A stretch of DNA of 58,992 bases from positions 1-58,992 of the forward strand of contig VBPL01000036.1 of assembly GCA_005877205.1 (NCBI GenBank), written 5' to 3'. The DNA comes from Nitrososphaerota archaeon. GTDB lineage: Archaea; Thermoproteota; Nitrososphaeria; Nitrososphaerales; Nitrosopumilaceae. Every line of letters starts with the position of its first letter. Position 1 is the first letter of the stretch. This document shows, in pieces, positions 1-8,342 of this stretch. The notes beneath the pieces were generated by a model. That model did not search any database. It saw only the letters and a program-made list of their open reading frames with translations, and was not told the DNA's origin. A program made the position numbers and the translations under genes.

Positions 1-167
1 AGAATATGTTAAAACTTGCCCGAATAGGAGTTGTGATTCTTCCTGCCATGCCAGGATTCTATAACAAGCCGAAAAGTGTAGACGATATGCTGGATCATGT
101 CATAGGGAAATGTCTTGACCAGTTCGGTATAGACCACGACCTATTCAAGAGATGGGAAACCACCTAG
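1..167 (+). CDS. ubiX: UbiX-family flavin prenyltransferase, C-terminal fragment
   Basis: Only the last 54 codons lie in the window, read from base 3 to the TAG at 165-167; the start is off the left edge. The peptide has the UbiX/Pad1 C-terminal pattern: a hydrophobic strand (GVVILPAMPGFYNKP), then DDMLDHVIGKCLDQFGI. UbiX enzymes attach a dimethylallyl group to FMN, making the prenyl-FMN cofactor of UbiD decarboxylases. The family call rests on these C-terminal motifs only; the FMN-binding N-terminus cannot be seen. Confidence 0.8.
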   Translation, partial: NMLKLARIGVVILPAMPGFYNKPKSVDDMLDHVIGKCLDQFGIDHDLFKRWETT

Positions 168-267
168 TTCTGTGATGTGTTAGATAAAATAAGATCTGAA
201 CTAAATTGATAGTAGCACTTGCTGAATTCTCATAAGTTACTACGAGTGTTTATATTTGGAGAAATAG

Positions 268-756
268 TTGTGTATACAGAACAGGTTGACGAGCTACAAA
301 AGTAGATACTCTAATGACAAGTCATTCGATTTCATAATACCTTTAATGGTATTGTTATTTTTGGGAGTAGTCTACATTTTGTCATTACGGTCATCACAAG
401 GATTTGTTAGTTTTATCCTCATAGGAATAACTGCCGCTATCATGATTTACTGGGTAAGTGTTATCAAGAAAATGACAAAAGAAAGCCAGCCGCAATACAC
501 AGCCAAAGAAGTCGATACAAAGAACTGGGTTTATGATCTCATAAAAGGTGATAAGGAGATAGTATTTGTAGCAGAGGTGCCAGGACCAGAGGATCAAGTC
601 ACGGTCAGATTAATAGATGGTATTCTTTACATACGAGGGTCGGGACACTTTTCAAAAGAAATTCCGATTGAGGCTACCCCCGACATGGGAATCCACGATT
701 TCAAGTACAGAAATGGGGTGTTAACCTTAAGAATAAAGAAATTAGAGACTCTTTGA
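268..756 (+). CDS. Membrane-anchored Hsp20/alpha-crystallin-like protein
   Basis: This protein of 162 residues has two hydrophobic segments (about residues 23-41 and 46-66) followed by a soluble beta-rich domain (about 85-160). The soluble part resembles the alpha-crystallin fold of small heat-shock proteins, with the strand pattern VFVAEVPG...VTVRLIDGILYIRG and a final NGVLTLRIKK, which matches the usual GVL.I..P ending. The assumed start is TTG at 268. A membrane-tethered chaperone-like or CS-type domain is inferred. It converges with topoisomerase VI subunit A and the 3' ends overlap by 15 nt. The function is unproven; the fold assignment rests on pattern only. Confidence 0.6.
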   Translation: MCIQNRLTSYKSRYSNDKSFDFIIPLMVLLFLGVVYILSLRSSQGFVSFILIGITAAIMIYWVSVIKKMTKESQPQYTAKEVDTKNWVYDLIKGDKEIVFVAEVPGPEDQVTVRLIDGILYIRGSGHFSKEIPIEATPDMGIHDFKYRNGVLTLRIKKLETL

Positions 757-1845
757 TTCCTCAAGTTTTGCAGGCAAATACTTGTCAGTAATATTTGTCA
801 GACCATACTTTGAGAATGCCTCAAGTTCTGCTTTTCTTTTGATTTTAAGGAAGACCTCTAGCTGTTTTTTCCAAATTCCTTCCTGATACCGCGGGTCTTT
901 TTGTAAATCATAAATTCTTTTAATATCAGCCTCAGTCATAGGAATGGTGGGAAGCTTATACTTTTCAATATCGGTTGCCCAAACCCCTAACCACTTTGCA
1001 TCAGGTACGGTCAGTTCTCTTAAATGTGCAGCGTTTGCTGAACCTGATTTGATAACCATAGCAATGTGTTCTCCATATACATCCCCGTCAGCCAGAATCA
1101 CTACAGGCAGACCTAGCTCAGTGTTTAGTCTTCGGAGAAGGTTTCTAGTCGAACGTGGTGCTTGACCCGCGGTGTCTACTATAATGGCTTTGAATTTTTT
1201 GTGAACGTTTTCTTCTACGAATCTAGTGAAGAGACCTCCCTTCTCAATTGCGATAACTAATTCAGCGCTTGTATCCACCAATTCTGCACTACTCAGACTT
1301 GGTCCTATCAGGTAACCATCTGGATGATCTGAGAGATTCATTCTCTTTCCTTCGTAGCCTGGTACTGTGTATTCTATTGTCAAATCTCCGAAAACGCTGC
1401 TTCTTTCCTCAGGAAAGATATGAAATTCTTCGCGTGGGCTTGAAAGAACGGCTTCTAAATCTACTATAATGTTGTCTGATTCTGGTTGATCTTCAAAATC
1501 GATGCTAAATGCTTGAGACGAATAATAGATATCTCTTAACGTAGATGACTTGCCTTCCCTTACTAATCTATTCACGAAAAAGGCAAGCCATGCCAGCTGG
1601 GTGTAAGAACGTAGCTGTGACATGTTTCTAGCACTTCTTACTGAACTTGCACTACCAAGAATATACTGTCTGAGTTTTTTGTCATAAACAATATTGTTCA
1701 CAGATCTGCTCGGTATCACAAATTGCGGAAATTTTCCCTGATCTAGATCTTCATATATTCCAAGGCCATGTTTTTGCAAGAGCGAGAGTAATCTCTGTTT
1801 CCTTGCCTCGGCTGTTTTAGTTCTAGATTTGTTCTTCAATCTCAC
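742..1845 (-). CDS. top6A: DNA topoisomerase VI subunit A
   Basis: This is the catalytic subunit of the type IIB topoisomerase that relaxes and decatenates DNA; the family is related to Spo11. The 367 residues match the usual archaeal length. The likely catalytic Tyr lies in the 5Y-CAP region (LRDIYYSSQ, about residues 103-111). The Toprim metal-binding acidic residues are in VVILADGDVYG (about 248-258). The start lies inside the end of top6B (23-nt overlap), which suggests coupled translation of the A2B2 heterotetramer. It is the last gene of an eight-gene minus-strand run shared with translation factors. Confidence 0.95.
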   Translation of the reverse strand: MRLKNKSRTKTAEARKQRLLSLLQKHGLGIYEDLDQGKFPQFVIPSRSVNNIVYDKKLRQYILGSASSVRSARNMSQLRSYTQLAWLAFFVNRLVREGKSSTLRDIYYSSQAFSIDFEDQPESDNIIVDLEAVLSSPREEFHIFPEERSSVFGDLTIEYTVPGYEGKRMNLSDHPDGYLIGPSLSSAELVDTSAELVIAIEKGGLFTRFVEENVHKKFKAIIVDTAGQAPRSTRNLLRRLNTELGLPVVILADGDVYGEHIAMVIKSGSANAAHLRELTVPDAKWLGVWATDIEKYKLPTIPMTEADIKRIYDLQKDPRYQEGIWKKQLEVFLKIKRKAELEAFSKYGLTNITDKYLPAKLEESKSL

Positions 1846-3670
1846 TTCCCATCCTTATGAGCTGCTTATAATTTGGTTCTTTTTTCTTTCCAGCTAATTC
1901 CATGGAAAACTGTGCAATCAGAGGCACATACTTGGTATAAAGATTAGATCTCTTTTTGGCCATATCAGCCATGCCCTGCCTTGACATGTGAGCAGCAAGT
2001 TTTCTTGCCAGATATTGTAATGCGTTTTTTAATTCGCGTTCAAGTTCTGGTCTGTCGGCTACATTTTCCTTTCCTACTGTTTTATACGGAACTCTGGTTG
2101 AACAAATATGGGATACAATTACTAGAGGGGGGTCACCTTTTACCTTATACCTACTCCAATCGGTTTCATTAACCACTTTTAACACCACATCACTTCCTTC
2201 GTCGTAAAGAAGTGGGATACGATTAGCAAATCGATAAACCTTGAGGCCGGATGGTGGTATGTCTCCTCCATAAGCAATTCCCATCTCAACAATGAAGGGA
2301 AATCCAGAATAGGCTGATGCACTACGTTGTATTACAGTCGCAAATTCAGGATTAAAAAATTTCATTATCCCTTTAGACAAGGGTTCTTCTCCCAAGGGTG
2401 CCAAACAGCTAGGGTCTGGTGCCAGAAATTCATCAAACTTCTGTAATGCGTCAGCTAATCTAACCAATTCCTCATTTGTCATGCTACCTATTCTCTTTTC
2501 TGGTTTGAATTTAGCGAATTCACAGAATTTTTCTGTCGTTGTAGGACCCACCCTTTGAAATCTTTTTGTTAAGAACGTAAGCAGTGTCTCTCCTTGTATT
2601 GTATTTGCAAGCTGCTTGTAGTAGGGACTTTCAGGGTTCAGTTCTATAATGTGAGACTGCGACTCGCCAAAATCCCAATAGGTGATTTTCTTGTTTGCTA
2701 CGTCTAGGTCATCAATCCTAATCTTTCTCAATCCTTCAAAATCAATATTTAGGAACGACATTACTGCTATTACTGTTCTTACTGGCCGCGATAGGTCAGA
2801 CCACCGCTTGTCTGCTCTATCAAGTATATCCTTAGGAGAAGGGTTTTTCCGTTGCATGCCTAATTCTTTTCTAACTTTCTCTATCATTTTATTGTCTATG
2901 ACAGGAATCTGATAATGAGTATCAACGATCATTCTTCTAAGTGTCTCAACATCAACGCCGTGCGGATGAGGTTTAATAACTGTGGGAGGTGGAGGCATTT
3001 CCTTTACGATTCGTGGATAATGGAATTTTTCTCCAGTAGGATCTTCAAATGTTATGGAAGCATACGGAGTAATGAGCGAAGTTTGCGACACATAATCTCG
3101 GATTTTTGTTCCGGCCTTAGAATAATCTCCCTCAAGCACTATGCTCACTGAAAGACCGGTTTTAGAGACTTCCTTTGTTGAATGTTTCGATATTACAGGT
3201 TTATTTTTCTGAATATCAAGCAACATTACAAATTCATCAAGAGTTTTTCCATCTGCAGAACTTCTTACAGTCACAGGTTTATTGGTCGTGATTTGACCAT
3301 ATAGTATAGCCATGGTTGCCCCAAGACCAAACATTCCTCTAGCTTGTTTCAAACCAAATTTAGAACCATATAGCACTGTGCCAAATGCGAGTGGGATATG
3401 CTTAGGATCGATTCCAGGACCGTTGTCTTTGACGGTTAAAATATAGTGTTTAGGATCAGGTTGTTCGAAATCTACTGCTTTTATTGAAAGATGAATATCA
3501 GGTAAGATTCTCTTCTGGTCACATGCGTCTAATGCATTTTCGACGAATTCTCTTACTGACGTATACAAGGATCTTGTTGGATTACTGAAGCCAGCTAGGT
3601 CTCGGTTTCTGTAAAAGAACTCACTTGGAGAAATTTGACTGAAGACTTCCTTACTCGAAGACATTTTCAC
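1823..3670 (-). CDS. top6B: DNA topoisomerase VI subunit B
   Basis: This is the ATPase/transducer subunit of topoisomerase VI. The GHKL ATP-binding motifs are present in order near the N-terminus: ENALDACD (about residues 43-50), DNGPGID (about 81-87) and the Gly-rich lid MFGLGATMA. A long helix-two-turn-helix and transducer region follows, giving 615 residues in total, within the archaeal range. ATP binding dimerizes B subunits and closes the DNA gate made by the A subunits. It overlaps the KH-domain gene upstream by 20 nt and top6A downstream by 23 nt, so the three are almost certainly cotranscribed. Confidence 0.95.
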   Translation of the reverse strand: MKMSSSKEVFSQISPSEFFYRNRDLAGFSNPTRSLYTSVREFVENALDACDQKRILPDIHLSIKAVDFEQPDPKHYILTVKDNGPGIDPKHIPLAFGTVLYGSKFGLKQARGMFGLGATMAILYGQITTNKPVTVRSSADGKTLDEFVMLLDIQKNKPVISKHSTKEVSKTGLSVSIVLEGDYSKAGTKIRDYVSQTSLITPYASITFEDPTGEKFHYPRIVKEMPPPPTVIKPHPHGVDVETLRRMIVDTHYQIPVIDNKMIEKVRKELGMQRKNPSPKDILDRADKRWSDLSRPVRTVIAVMSFLNIDFEGLRKIRIDDLDVANKKITYWDFGESQSHIIELNPESPYYKQLANTIQGETLLTFLTKRFQRVGPTTTEKFCEFAKFKPEKRIGSMTNEELVRLADALQKFDEFLAPDPSCLAPLGEEPLSKGIMKFFNPEFATVIQRSASAYSGFPFIVEMGIAYGGDIPPSGLKVYRFANRIPLLYDEGSDVVLKVVNETDWSRYKVKGDPPLVIVSHICSTRVPYKTVGKENVADRPELERELKNALQYLARKLAAHMSRQGMADMAKKRSNLYTKYVPLIAQFSMELAGKKKEPNYKQLIRMGSEIEEQI

Positions 3671-4223
3671 CCTCCCAAAGCTGCAACTTTTCTATTTTCT
3701 GTCTCCTTCTTGAGTCTTGAAGCTCATTGTAAACTTTACCATGGGTACTACCGTTTGAAAGCGATGTTATTGCATGGACAGCAGATCGTAATTGTCTTCC
3801 TTCTCCAATTATTGCGACTGTACGTCCGTATACAGATATACTTGCGCCACTAAGTTCTTCAACATTTTTCCGAACTCGGCCACCTTCTCCTATTATTCTA
3901 CCCCTTATTCTTTCAATTTGTGATGATGATTTGCCAGCAAATTCGCGTAAATCAATTATATGTAAAGAGTTTTCGCCTTCCAGTAGACGCATCGCTTTTT
4001 CTGCTGAAAATCCACGTCCTATAGCCATTACGATTTCTTCTGCCTTAAACGGCATCATACTTTCAACATCACTTGTACCTCTTATGATAATCTCACCTGT
4101 CTGACTATCAATCAATAAAGAGACTGAACATATTTTTCCTATTTTGATCTTGACTTTTCCCGACTTGCCTATTAAAACTCCAACCCTGTCAAGTGGGATC
4201 ATAATGGTTTTTTCAAAAATCAT
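3651..4223 (-). CDS. KH-domain RNA-binding protein (archaeal Dim2/Pno1-like)
   Basis: The 190 residues contain two KH-type modules. The first has VGVLIGKSGKVK near residue 14. The second has the GxxG-like loop GRIIGEGGRVRKN around residues 108-120, followed by SGASISVYG. This matches the archaeal relatives of eukaryotic Dim2/Pno1, which bind the 3' end of 16S rRNA during small-subunit maturation. The ATG overlaps the stop of the RIO1 kinase gene by 4 nt. The pairing fits, because RIO kinases and Dim2 act on the same pre-40S/30S intermediates in species where this is known. Confidence 0.85.
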   Translation of the reverse strand: MIFEKTIMIPLDRVGVLIGKSGKVKIKIGKICSVSLLIDSQTGEIIIRGTSDVESMMPFKAEEIVMAIGRGFSAEKAMRLLEGENSLHIIDLREFAGKSSSQIERIRGRIIGEGGRVRKNVEELSGASISVYGRTVAIIGEGRQLRSAVHAITSLSNGSTHGKVYNELQDSRRRQKIEKLQLWEGENVFE

Positions 4224-5011
4224 CCAATTACCCTCCCAAATACATCAATAGGATTTTCCACTGTAAGACCCCTCTTGACGAAGAATTTAGTTATATTCCT
4301 AATATCTCTTTCAAGAAATTCTTTTGCATTAGGATATCTTATATCTACCGCAGAACCAAAATCAAAAACTATGAGTCCTTTCTCCATTTTAAAGATATTA
4401 TACTCTGACAGGTCAGCATGAACTATTTTTGCTTTTTGATACAGATCTGAAATAATCTTTACCGTGTTTTGATAATCCATGTAATCAATTTCAGTCTCAA
4501 CCAATCTTGGTGAAGGAACACCGTCCTCCCCTGCAAACTCCATTACGAGGACATTTTTTTGAACAGTTATTGGTCTTACACAAGGAATTCCTGCTTTAAA
4601 ACACTGATTCAAGTTCTCAAACTCCCTTTGTGCCCAGAGTTCAACCATATACCTAGTACCCTTCTTCATTCGAGCAAATCTTGGGTCTCCTATCAAATAT
4701 GGCATTCTTTTTTTAAAATTCGATGTTGTAACCAGGTATATTTTTATGCCAAGGTTCTTACCTGATGGATCCACTGCCCAATATATTTTAGATTCCTTCC
4801 CAGAACCTATAGCTCCATTTACGTATGAGATGGTTCCATCACTTATCATTTTGGAAAGGGTCATGATGGTAGACTTGTCAAGGACCTCGTCCACTACCTT
4901 GTTTTTATTAAAGACATCTTTCTCAGATCTTTTTTCTCGATCTTTTTGAACAAGCCTGTCTTCAATCTTCTTTTCTAATCTTTTTTGAATGTCATCAGAC
5001 AACATTATCAA
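4220..5011 (-). CDS. rio1: RIO1-type serine/threonine protein kinase
   Basis: This is an atypical protein kinase of the RIO family, involved in ribosome small-subunit maturation. The motifs are clear: a nucleotide-binding loop GSGKESKIYWA (about residues 67-77), the catalytic loop IVHADLSEYNIF (HxDxxxxN) and the metal-binding VFDFGSAV (DFG-like). The length of 263 residues is typical of RIO1. It is followed with a 4-nt overlap by the Dim2-like KH protein and preceded by aIF1A, so it sits in a translation and ribosome-assembly operon. Confidence 0.93.
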   Translation of the reverse strand: MIMLSDDIQKRLEKKIEDRLVQKDREKRSEKDVFNKNKVVDEVLDKSTIMTLSKMISDGTISYVNGAIGSGKESKIYWAVDPSGKNLGIKIYLVTTSNFKKRMPYLIGDPRFARMKKGTRYMVELWAQREFENLNQCFKAGIPCVRPITVQKNVLVMEFAGEDGVPSPRLVETEIDYMDYQNTVKIISDLYQKAKIVHADLSEYNIFKMEKGLIVFDFGSAVDIRYPNAKEFLERDIRNITKFFVKRGLTVENPIDVFGRVIG

Positions 5012-5042
5012 TTAAACCGACTTGGTAAAATCGGTTACTACG

Positions 5043-5354
5043 TTAGAAGTCCTTTGGAAGATATCCGTTATCCTTTAGCCAGTCTACTTGGGAAAGTGTG
5101 TATCTCCACGTGATATCACCCCGGTCTTCTGTTCGAAAATCCCAGGGAGCAATGGTTACAACATCGTTGTCACGAATCCAGATTTTTCGTTTTAGTTTTC
5201 CACGGATTCGACCCATTCTTGTTTTATCATCAGTGCATTTTACCAGAACGTGATCGCTACCCAAAAGTTTGATTACTCTTCCAAGTAACTCACCTTCCTC
5301 AGGCAACTTCATTTCTTTTAATTCACTTTCACTTAGTACTTTTCGCTTGCCCAA
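5043..5354 (-). CDS. eif1A: Translation initiation factor aIF1A
   Basis: This is the archaeal homologue of eIF1A/IF1, an S1/OB-fold protein that binds the small-subunit A site. The core reads EGELLGRVIKLLGSDHVLVKC...RMGRIRGKLKRKIWIRDNDVVTIAPWD. I choose TTG at 5354, because family members normally begin with a residue directly ahead of GKRKVLSE; this gives 103 residues. An in-frame TTG at 5405 would add 17 residues and overlap the stop of the DUF424 gene as TTGA, so the longer form is possible. It lies upstream of rio1 in the same operon. Confidence 0.92.
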   Translation of the reverse strand: MGKRKVLSESELKEMKLPEEGELLGRVIKLLGSDHVLVKCTDDKTRMGRIRGKLKRKIWIRDNDVVTIAPWDFRTEDRGDITWRYTLSQVDWLKDNGYLPKDF

Positions 5355-5401
5355 AATTCTCAGTGAACCATCAGTCCAATACGTATATAACTGTTGTATT
5401 T

Positions 5402-5698
5402 TCAAAACTTGAAAACTAAAAGAAACGGAATCCCATCAATTTTTTTTACTCCTTTTGAAGATCCTATCCCAATTTTTAGCGAAAGAGCAATTGTCTCTTT
5501 CCCTACCATGTTAATTACTGAAGATTTTCGTAGTAGATCCTCTGCTTCGTTTTCTTCAACGACACGTTCGGCAAAATAACTCCTATTGATATTCAAAGTT
5601 AATTCAGATTCTTTAAGTATTTTTCCAACCAAGTTAGAGTCACATATGTTAAGCATTCTACTATGCTGATAGTTGACGATTCTTACGGCAAATGGCAT
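5402..5698 (-). CDS. DUF424 family protein
   Basis: This small archaeal protein (98 residues) matches the DUF424 pattern: a short N-terminal strand (FAVRIVNYQ), then DSNLVGKILKESELTLNINRSYF, and a central Ser/Val-rich helix with NMVGKETIALSLKIGI. The function is unknown; in archaea the family commonly lies beside aIF2-beta, and the same is true here. The start codon directly follows the aIF2-beta stop (no gap). The stop overlaps a possible TTG start of aIF1A. A role in translation or RNA metabolism is suggested only by the neighbourhood. Confidence 0.8.
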   Translation of the reverse strand: MPFAVRIVNYQHSRMLNICDSNLVGKILKESELTLNINRSYFAERVVEENEAEDLLRKSSVINMVGKETIALSLKIGIGSSKGVKKIDGIPFLLVFKF

Positions 5699-6139
5699 TT
5701 ATGCATATTGACCCTTCAGAGATGATTTGGCTCCGCATGCTTCACAGATAAGAAAAGTCACCCTGTTTAACTTCTCAATCCTTGTATCAGGGCTTTTGCA
5801 GGTTGGGCATTCCACATATTCCTTTAGATATATTGCCAATAGTGAAGTGAATTCATGTGGTTCTTTCTTACCTACAAAGACAGCCTTATCACCTGTATAT
5901 TGTGCAGGAGTAGCAAATTCTTTTGATAAGTATTGAAGAACCTTTTCAGGATCTCTTCGCAGAATCTTGGGAAACTCAGCAAAGTTTCTAAAGAATGTCC
6001 TGTTTCCCTGCCACATAATGTCCACCTTAGGAAGTTCAAACCTAGAAGTGGAGACTTTTCTTGTTTCAGATACCTTATCTTGTATTTTTTTAAGCAATTT
6101 TTCGTATTCGCTTTTTGCCAACTCAACTAGTCTGAGCAA
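5699..6139 (-). CDS. eif2b: Translation initiation factor aIF2 subunit beta
   Basis: This is the beta subunit of the aIF2 heterotrimer that delivers initiator Met-tRNA. It has 146 residues, a normal archaeal length. The central domain has the family pattern WQGNRTFFRNFAEF and LRRDPEKVLQYLSKE. The C-terminal zinc ribbon shows two CxxC pairs, CPTCKSPDTR and CEACGAKSS. The next gene (DUF424) begins at the adjacent base. A 47-residue zinc-ribbon gene lies 43 nt upstream on the same strand. Confidence 0.93.
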   Translation of the reverse strand: MLRLVELAKSEYEKLLKKIQDKVSETRKVSTSRFELPKVDIMWQGNRTFFRNFAEFPKILRRDPEKVLQYLSKEFATPAQYTGDKAVFVGKKEPHEFTSLLAIYLKEYVECPTCKSPDTRIEKLNRVTFLICEACGAKSSLKGQYA

Positions 6140-6182
6140 CGCTACCTATATTGATTTACTCCAAAAAAGGAGAAAGTGGTCC

Positions 6183-6326
6183 CTAAGACTTTCCTATTCG
6201 AAAGACGTTAGTGCCACATTTTGGGCATGTCCCCTTTACCGCAGGTCGGCCATTCTTTAGCTTAACTTCTTTTGGATTTGCGATATCGACTTTTTTCCTG
6301 CATTTTACGCAGTATGCTTGAGTCAT
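6183..6326 (-). CDS. Small zinc-ribbon protein (DUF5679-like)
   Basis: This 47-residue reading frame begins at an ATG (6324-6326) and ends at TAG (6183-6185). It encodes two CxxC knuckles: AYCVKCRKKVDI near the N-terminus and GTCPKCGTNVFRIGK at the C-terminus, separated by the basic segment VKLKNGRPAVK. The spacing fits a compact zinc ribbon of the DUF5679 type found widely in archaea. It is probably the first gene of the translation-factor operon. The biochemical role is not known. Confidence 0.75.
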   Translation of the reverse strand: MTQAYCVKCRKKVDIANPKEVKLKNGRPAVKGTCPKCGTNVFRIGKS

Positions 6327-6576
6327 TTCAACTTTTTACGAAGGAAGTTGTATTTAGCAAGGCGCTGTAAAAATTATTTCACTATACGCTAGAGGCCATT
6401 AAATTTTTACACTAACCTTTTCAGGTCTTCGATGAAGAATTTTTATAAAATTATACAATTTGTTGATATTTCTTACTTTGAAGTGATCCAACTTGGAGAA
6501 ATTAACAAATTGACCTTTTGAATCATCAAATTGTCACTGAGTTATGCTTTTAAAAGCCCTAAAATGAGTCATTTAA

Positions 6577-7074
6577 ATGGTAACTAGAAAGGGTATTCTT
6601 GTTACTGCCGTAATATTAGCTACCATAGGAGCTGCGAGTTTCGTCGTATGGGTCGTACCTCAGAACAGAGGTTCATCCTTTGTTGTTTCAGACTATAAAA
6701 GTGAACTTGAGAGCATAAAAGAACGACATGTATTAGTTGCAACAGAGATGGCATCGGACTTCAAGGAATTGCTAGATAAGACCATGTCTCCTGATGACTT
6801 TATTGGCAAGGCTCAGATCTCATCAACACAAATTACATCTCTCATAACGGAACTAATAGAAAGTAACCCACCGGTAGAATGGAGGGAGAGTTATCTCAAC
6901 TATGATGAATCTCTCGAAAAGTATAACGAATATTTAACAGAGACCATCTCATTGGCAAAAAGGATTAAAGGTGGAATGTCTCCGGCTGATTTGAACGATG
7001 AGATTTCGAAAATCGACTCTTTAAAGAAAGAGTCTGACTCGTTGGTTATAAAGTCTAATGAGACGCATCCGTGA
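6577..7074 (+). CDS. Hypothetical membrane-anchored extracytoplasmic protein
   Basis: I do not recognise this 165-residue protein. An N-terminal hydrophobic segment (about residues 6-28) looks like a signal anchor. The rest is hydrophilic and strongly helical with many Glu, Lys and Ser residues, suggesting a coiled-coil or helical bundle on the outer face of the membrane. A TATA-like TTTTAAAA at about 6547-6554 lies close to the ATG, which fits a leaderless or nearly leaderless mRNA. It stands alone between divergent and co-directional neighbours. Confidence 0.65.
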   Translation: MVTRKGILVTAVILATIGAASFVVWVVPQNRGSSFVVSDYKSELESIKERHVLVATEMASDFKELLDKTMSPDDFIGKAQISSTQITSLITELIESNPPVEWRESYLNYDESLEKYNEYLTETISLAKRIKGGMSPADLNDEISKIDSLKKESDSLVIKSNETHP

Positions 7075-7176
7075 GAGGTTTCAGTTTCCTAAGGTTCAAG
7101 TCAAAGTCTTCTTTAATTGTTGTTAGATCAGATAGAAATTACATTAATTAATAGGAAGTACGATTTTTGTATATAC

Positions 7177-8325
7177 ATGTCAACTAAGGAAGCTAATTTA
7201 CAGAAAGAATCAACTGAGGGAAAGACCAGTAGATTATTGGTGGTTTGTGTTGACAGAGATGATGATATTGGAAGCAAAGCTGGTGTTACCACACCAGTTG
7301 TGGGAAGAAATGCTTGTATCGATGCTGCTCAACGACTAGCTCTCGAAGATCCAGAAGATGCAGACTCAAATTCAATTTTTGCCGCTGTAAAGACGTTTGA
7401 GGATCTAGTGAGTAAGGGATACCAGGCAGAGGTTGCAATAATATCTGGTACAGAAAATAAAGGAGTTCAAGGCGATGAAAAAATTGTTTCCCAAGTAAAA
7501 AATATAATAGAAAAATTTTCTGCAAACGGAGCAGTTATTGTATCTGATGGGGAAGATGATGAAAGTGTAATTCCAATAATTCAGAATGTTTTGCCTGTCG
7601 TATCAGTTAAAAGAGTTGTTATGCGAGTAAGCAGGAGCGTAGAATATTCATATGCAGTATTGGGAAGATATCTGAAGGCCATTGCATTTGATTCAAAATA
7701 TTCAAAGTTCTTCCTAGGAGTTCCAGGTATTCTGTTGCTAATAGGCGGAATTGCAACTGTCATTGGTATGACCAGAGAGATTTTTGCGGTCTTGGTTAGT
7801 ATCCTTGGTGGGGCATTTCTGATAAGAGCTTTTGATGTTGATAGAGCTTGGTCTCATTGGACAAAACCTACACCTGCCGGATTCATAAGGATCTTCACTC
7901 TAGTAGCAGGAATTCTTCTGATATTGGCTTCGTTAACCGCTGGACTTGCTGCAGTGAATCCAGAAATAACTTCAGCAAAACCCGACAACATATTGAAGTT
8001 AGTTATGGATAAAAAAACGGTCGGCTTATTCGTGTCAGGAATGTTGCCATTTCTTTGGATGGGAATAGGTTGCATGTTCGGAGGATCATTGTTGAGCAGT
8101 TGGTTCAAGGGAAGTATGAGATCAATTACTGACATATTGAGAATAATAGCACTCATTACCCTTTATCCCATAGTCTCACAGTTCACTACGGTGATGACAA
8201 GGGACGAGAGTCCATTCACTCTCATCCCACCACTAATAGGCGGTCTTGCAGTAATACTGATATCAGCGTCACTACTCTTCCACAAATACAGAAGGAAGAA
8301 GGGTGGCGAGGTATTATCCGAATAA
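7177..8325 (+). CDS. DUF373 family membrane protein
   Basis: This archaeal family has a soluble N-terminal domain and a C-terminal block of membrane helices. It begins with the DUF373 signature LLVVCVDRDDDIGSKAGV, followed by PVVGRNACIDAAQRLALEDPEDADSN in two contiguous pieces. About six hydrophobic segments fill the second half. The ATG at 7177 is chosen over a further upstream TTG (7117) because an AT-rich TATA-like element (TTAATTAATA, 7144-7153) sits about 28 bp ahead, giving 382 residues. The function is unknown; the acidic first domain may bind metal or nucleotide, which is inference. Confidence 0.85.
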   Translation: MSTKEANLQKESTEGKTSRLLVVCVDRDDDIGSKAGVTTPVVGRNACIDAAQRLALEDPEDADSNSIFAAVKTFEDLVSKGYQAEVAIISGTENKGVQGDEKIVSQVKNIIEKFSANGAVIVSDGEDDESVIPIIQNVLPVVSVKRVVMRVSRSVEYSYAVLGRYLKAIAFDSKYSKFFLGVPGILLLIGGIATVIGMTREIFAVLVSILGGAFLIRAFDVDRAWSHWTKPTPAGFIRIFTLVAGILLILASLTAGLAAVNPEITSAKPDNILKLVMDKKTVGLFVSGMLPFLWMGIGCMFGGSLLSSWFKGSMRSITDILRIIALITLYPIVSQFTTVMTRDESPFTLIPPLIGGLAVILISASLLFHKYRRKKGGEVLSE

Positions 8326-8342
8326 AAGAAAAAGCTCTTCAG

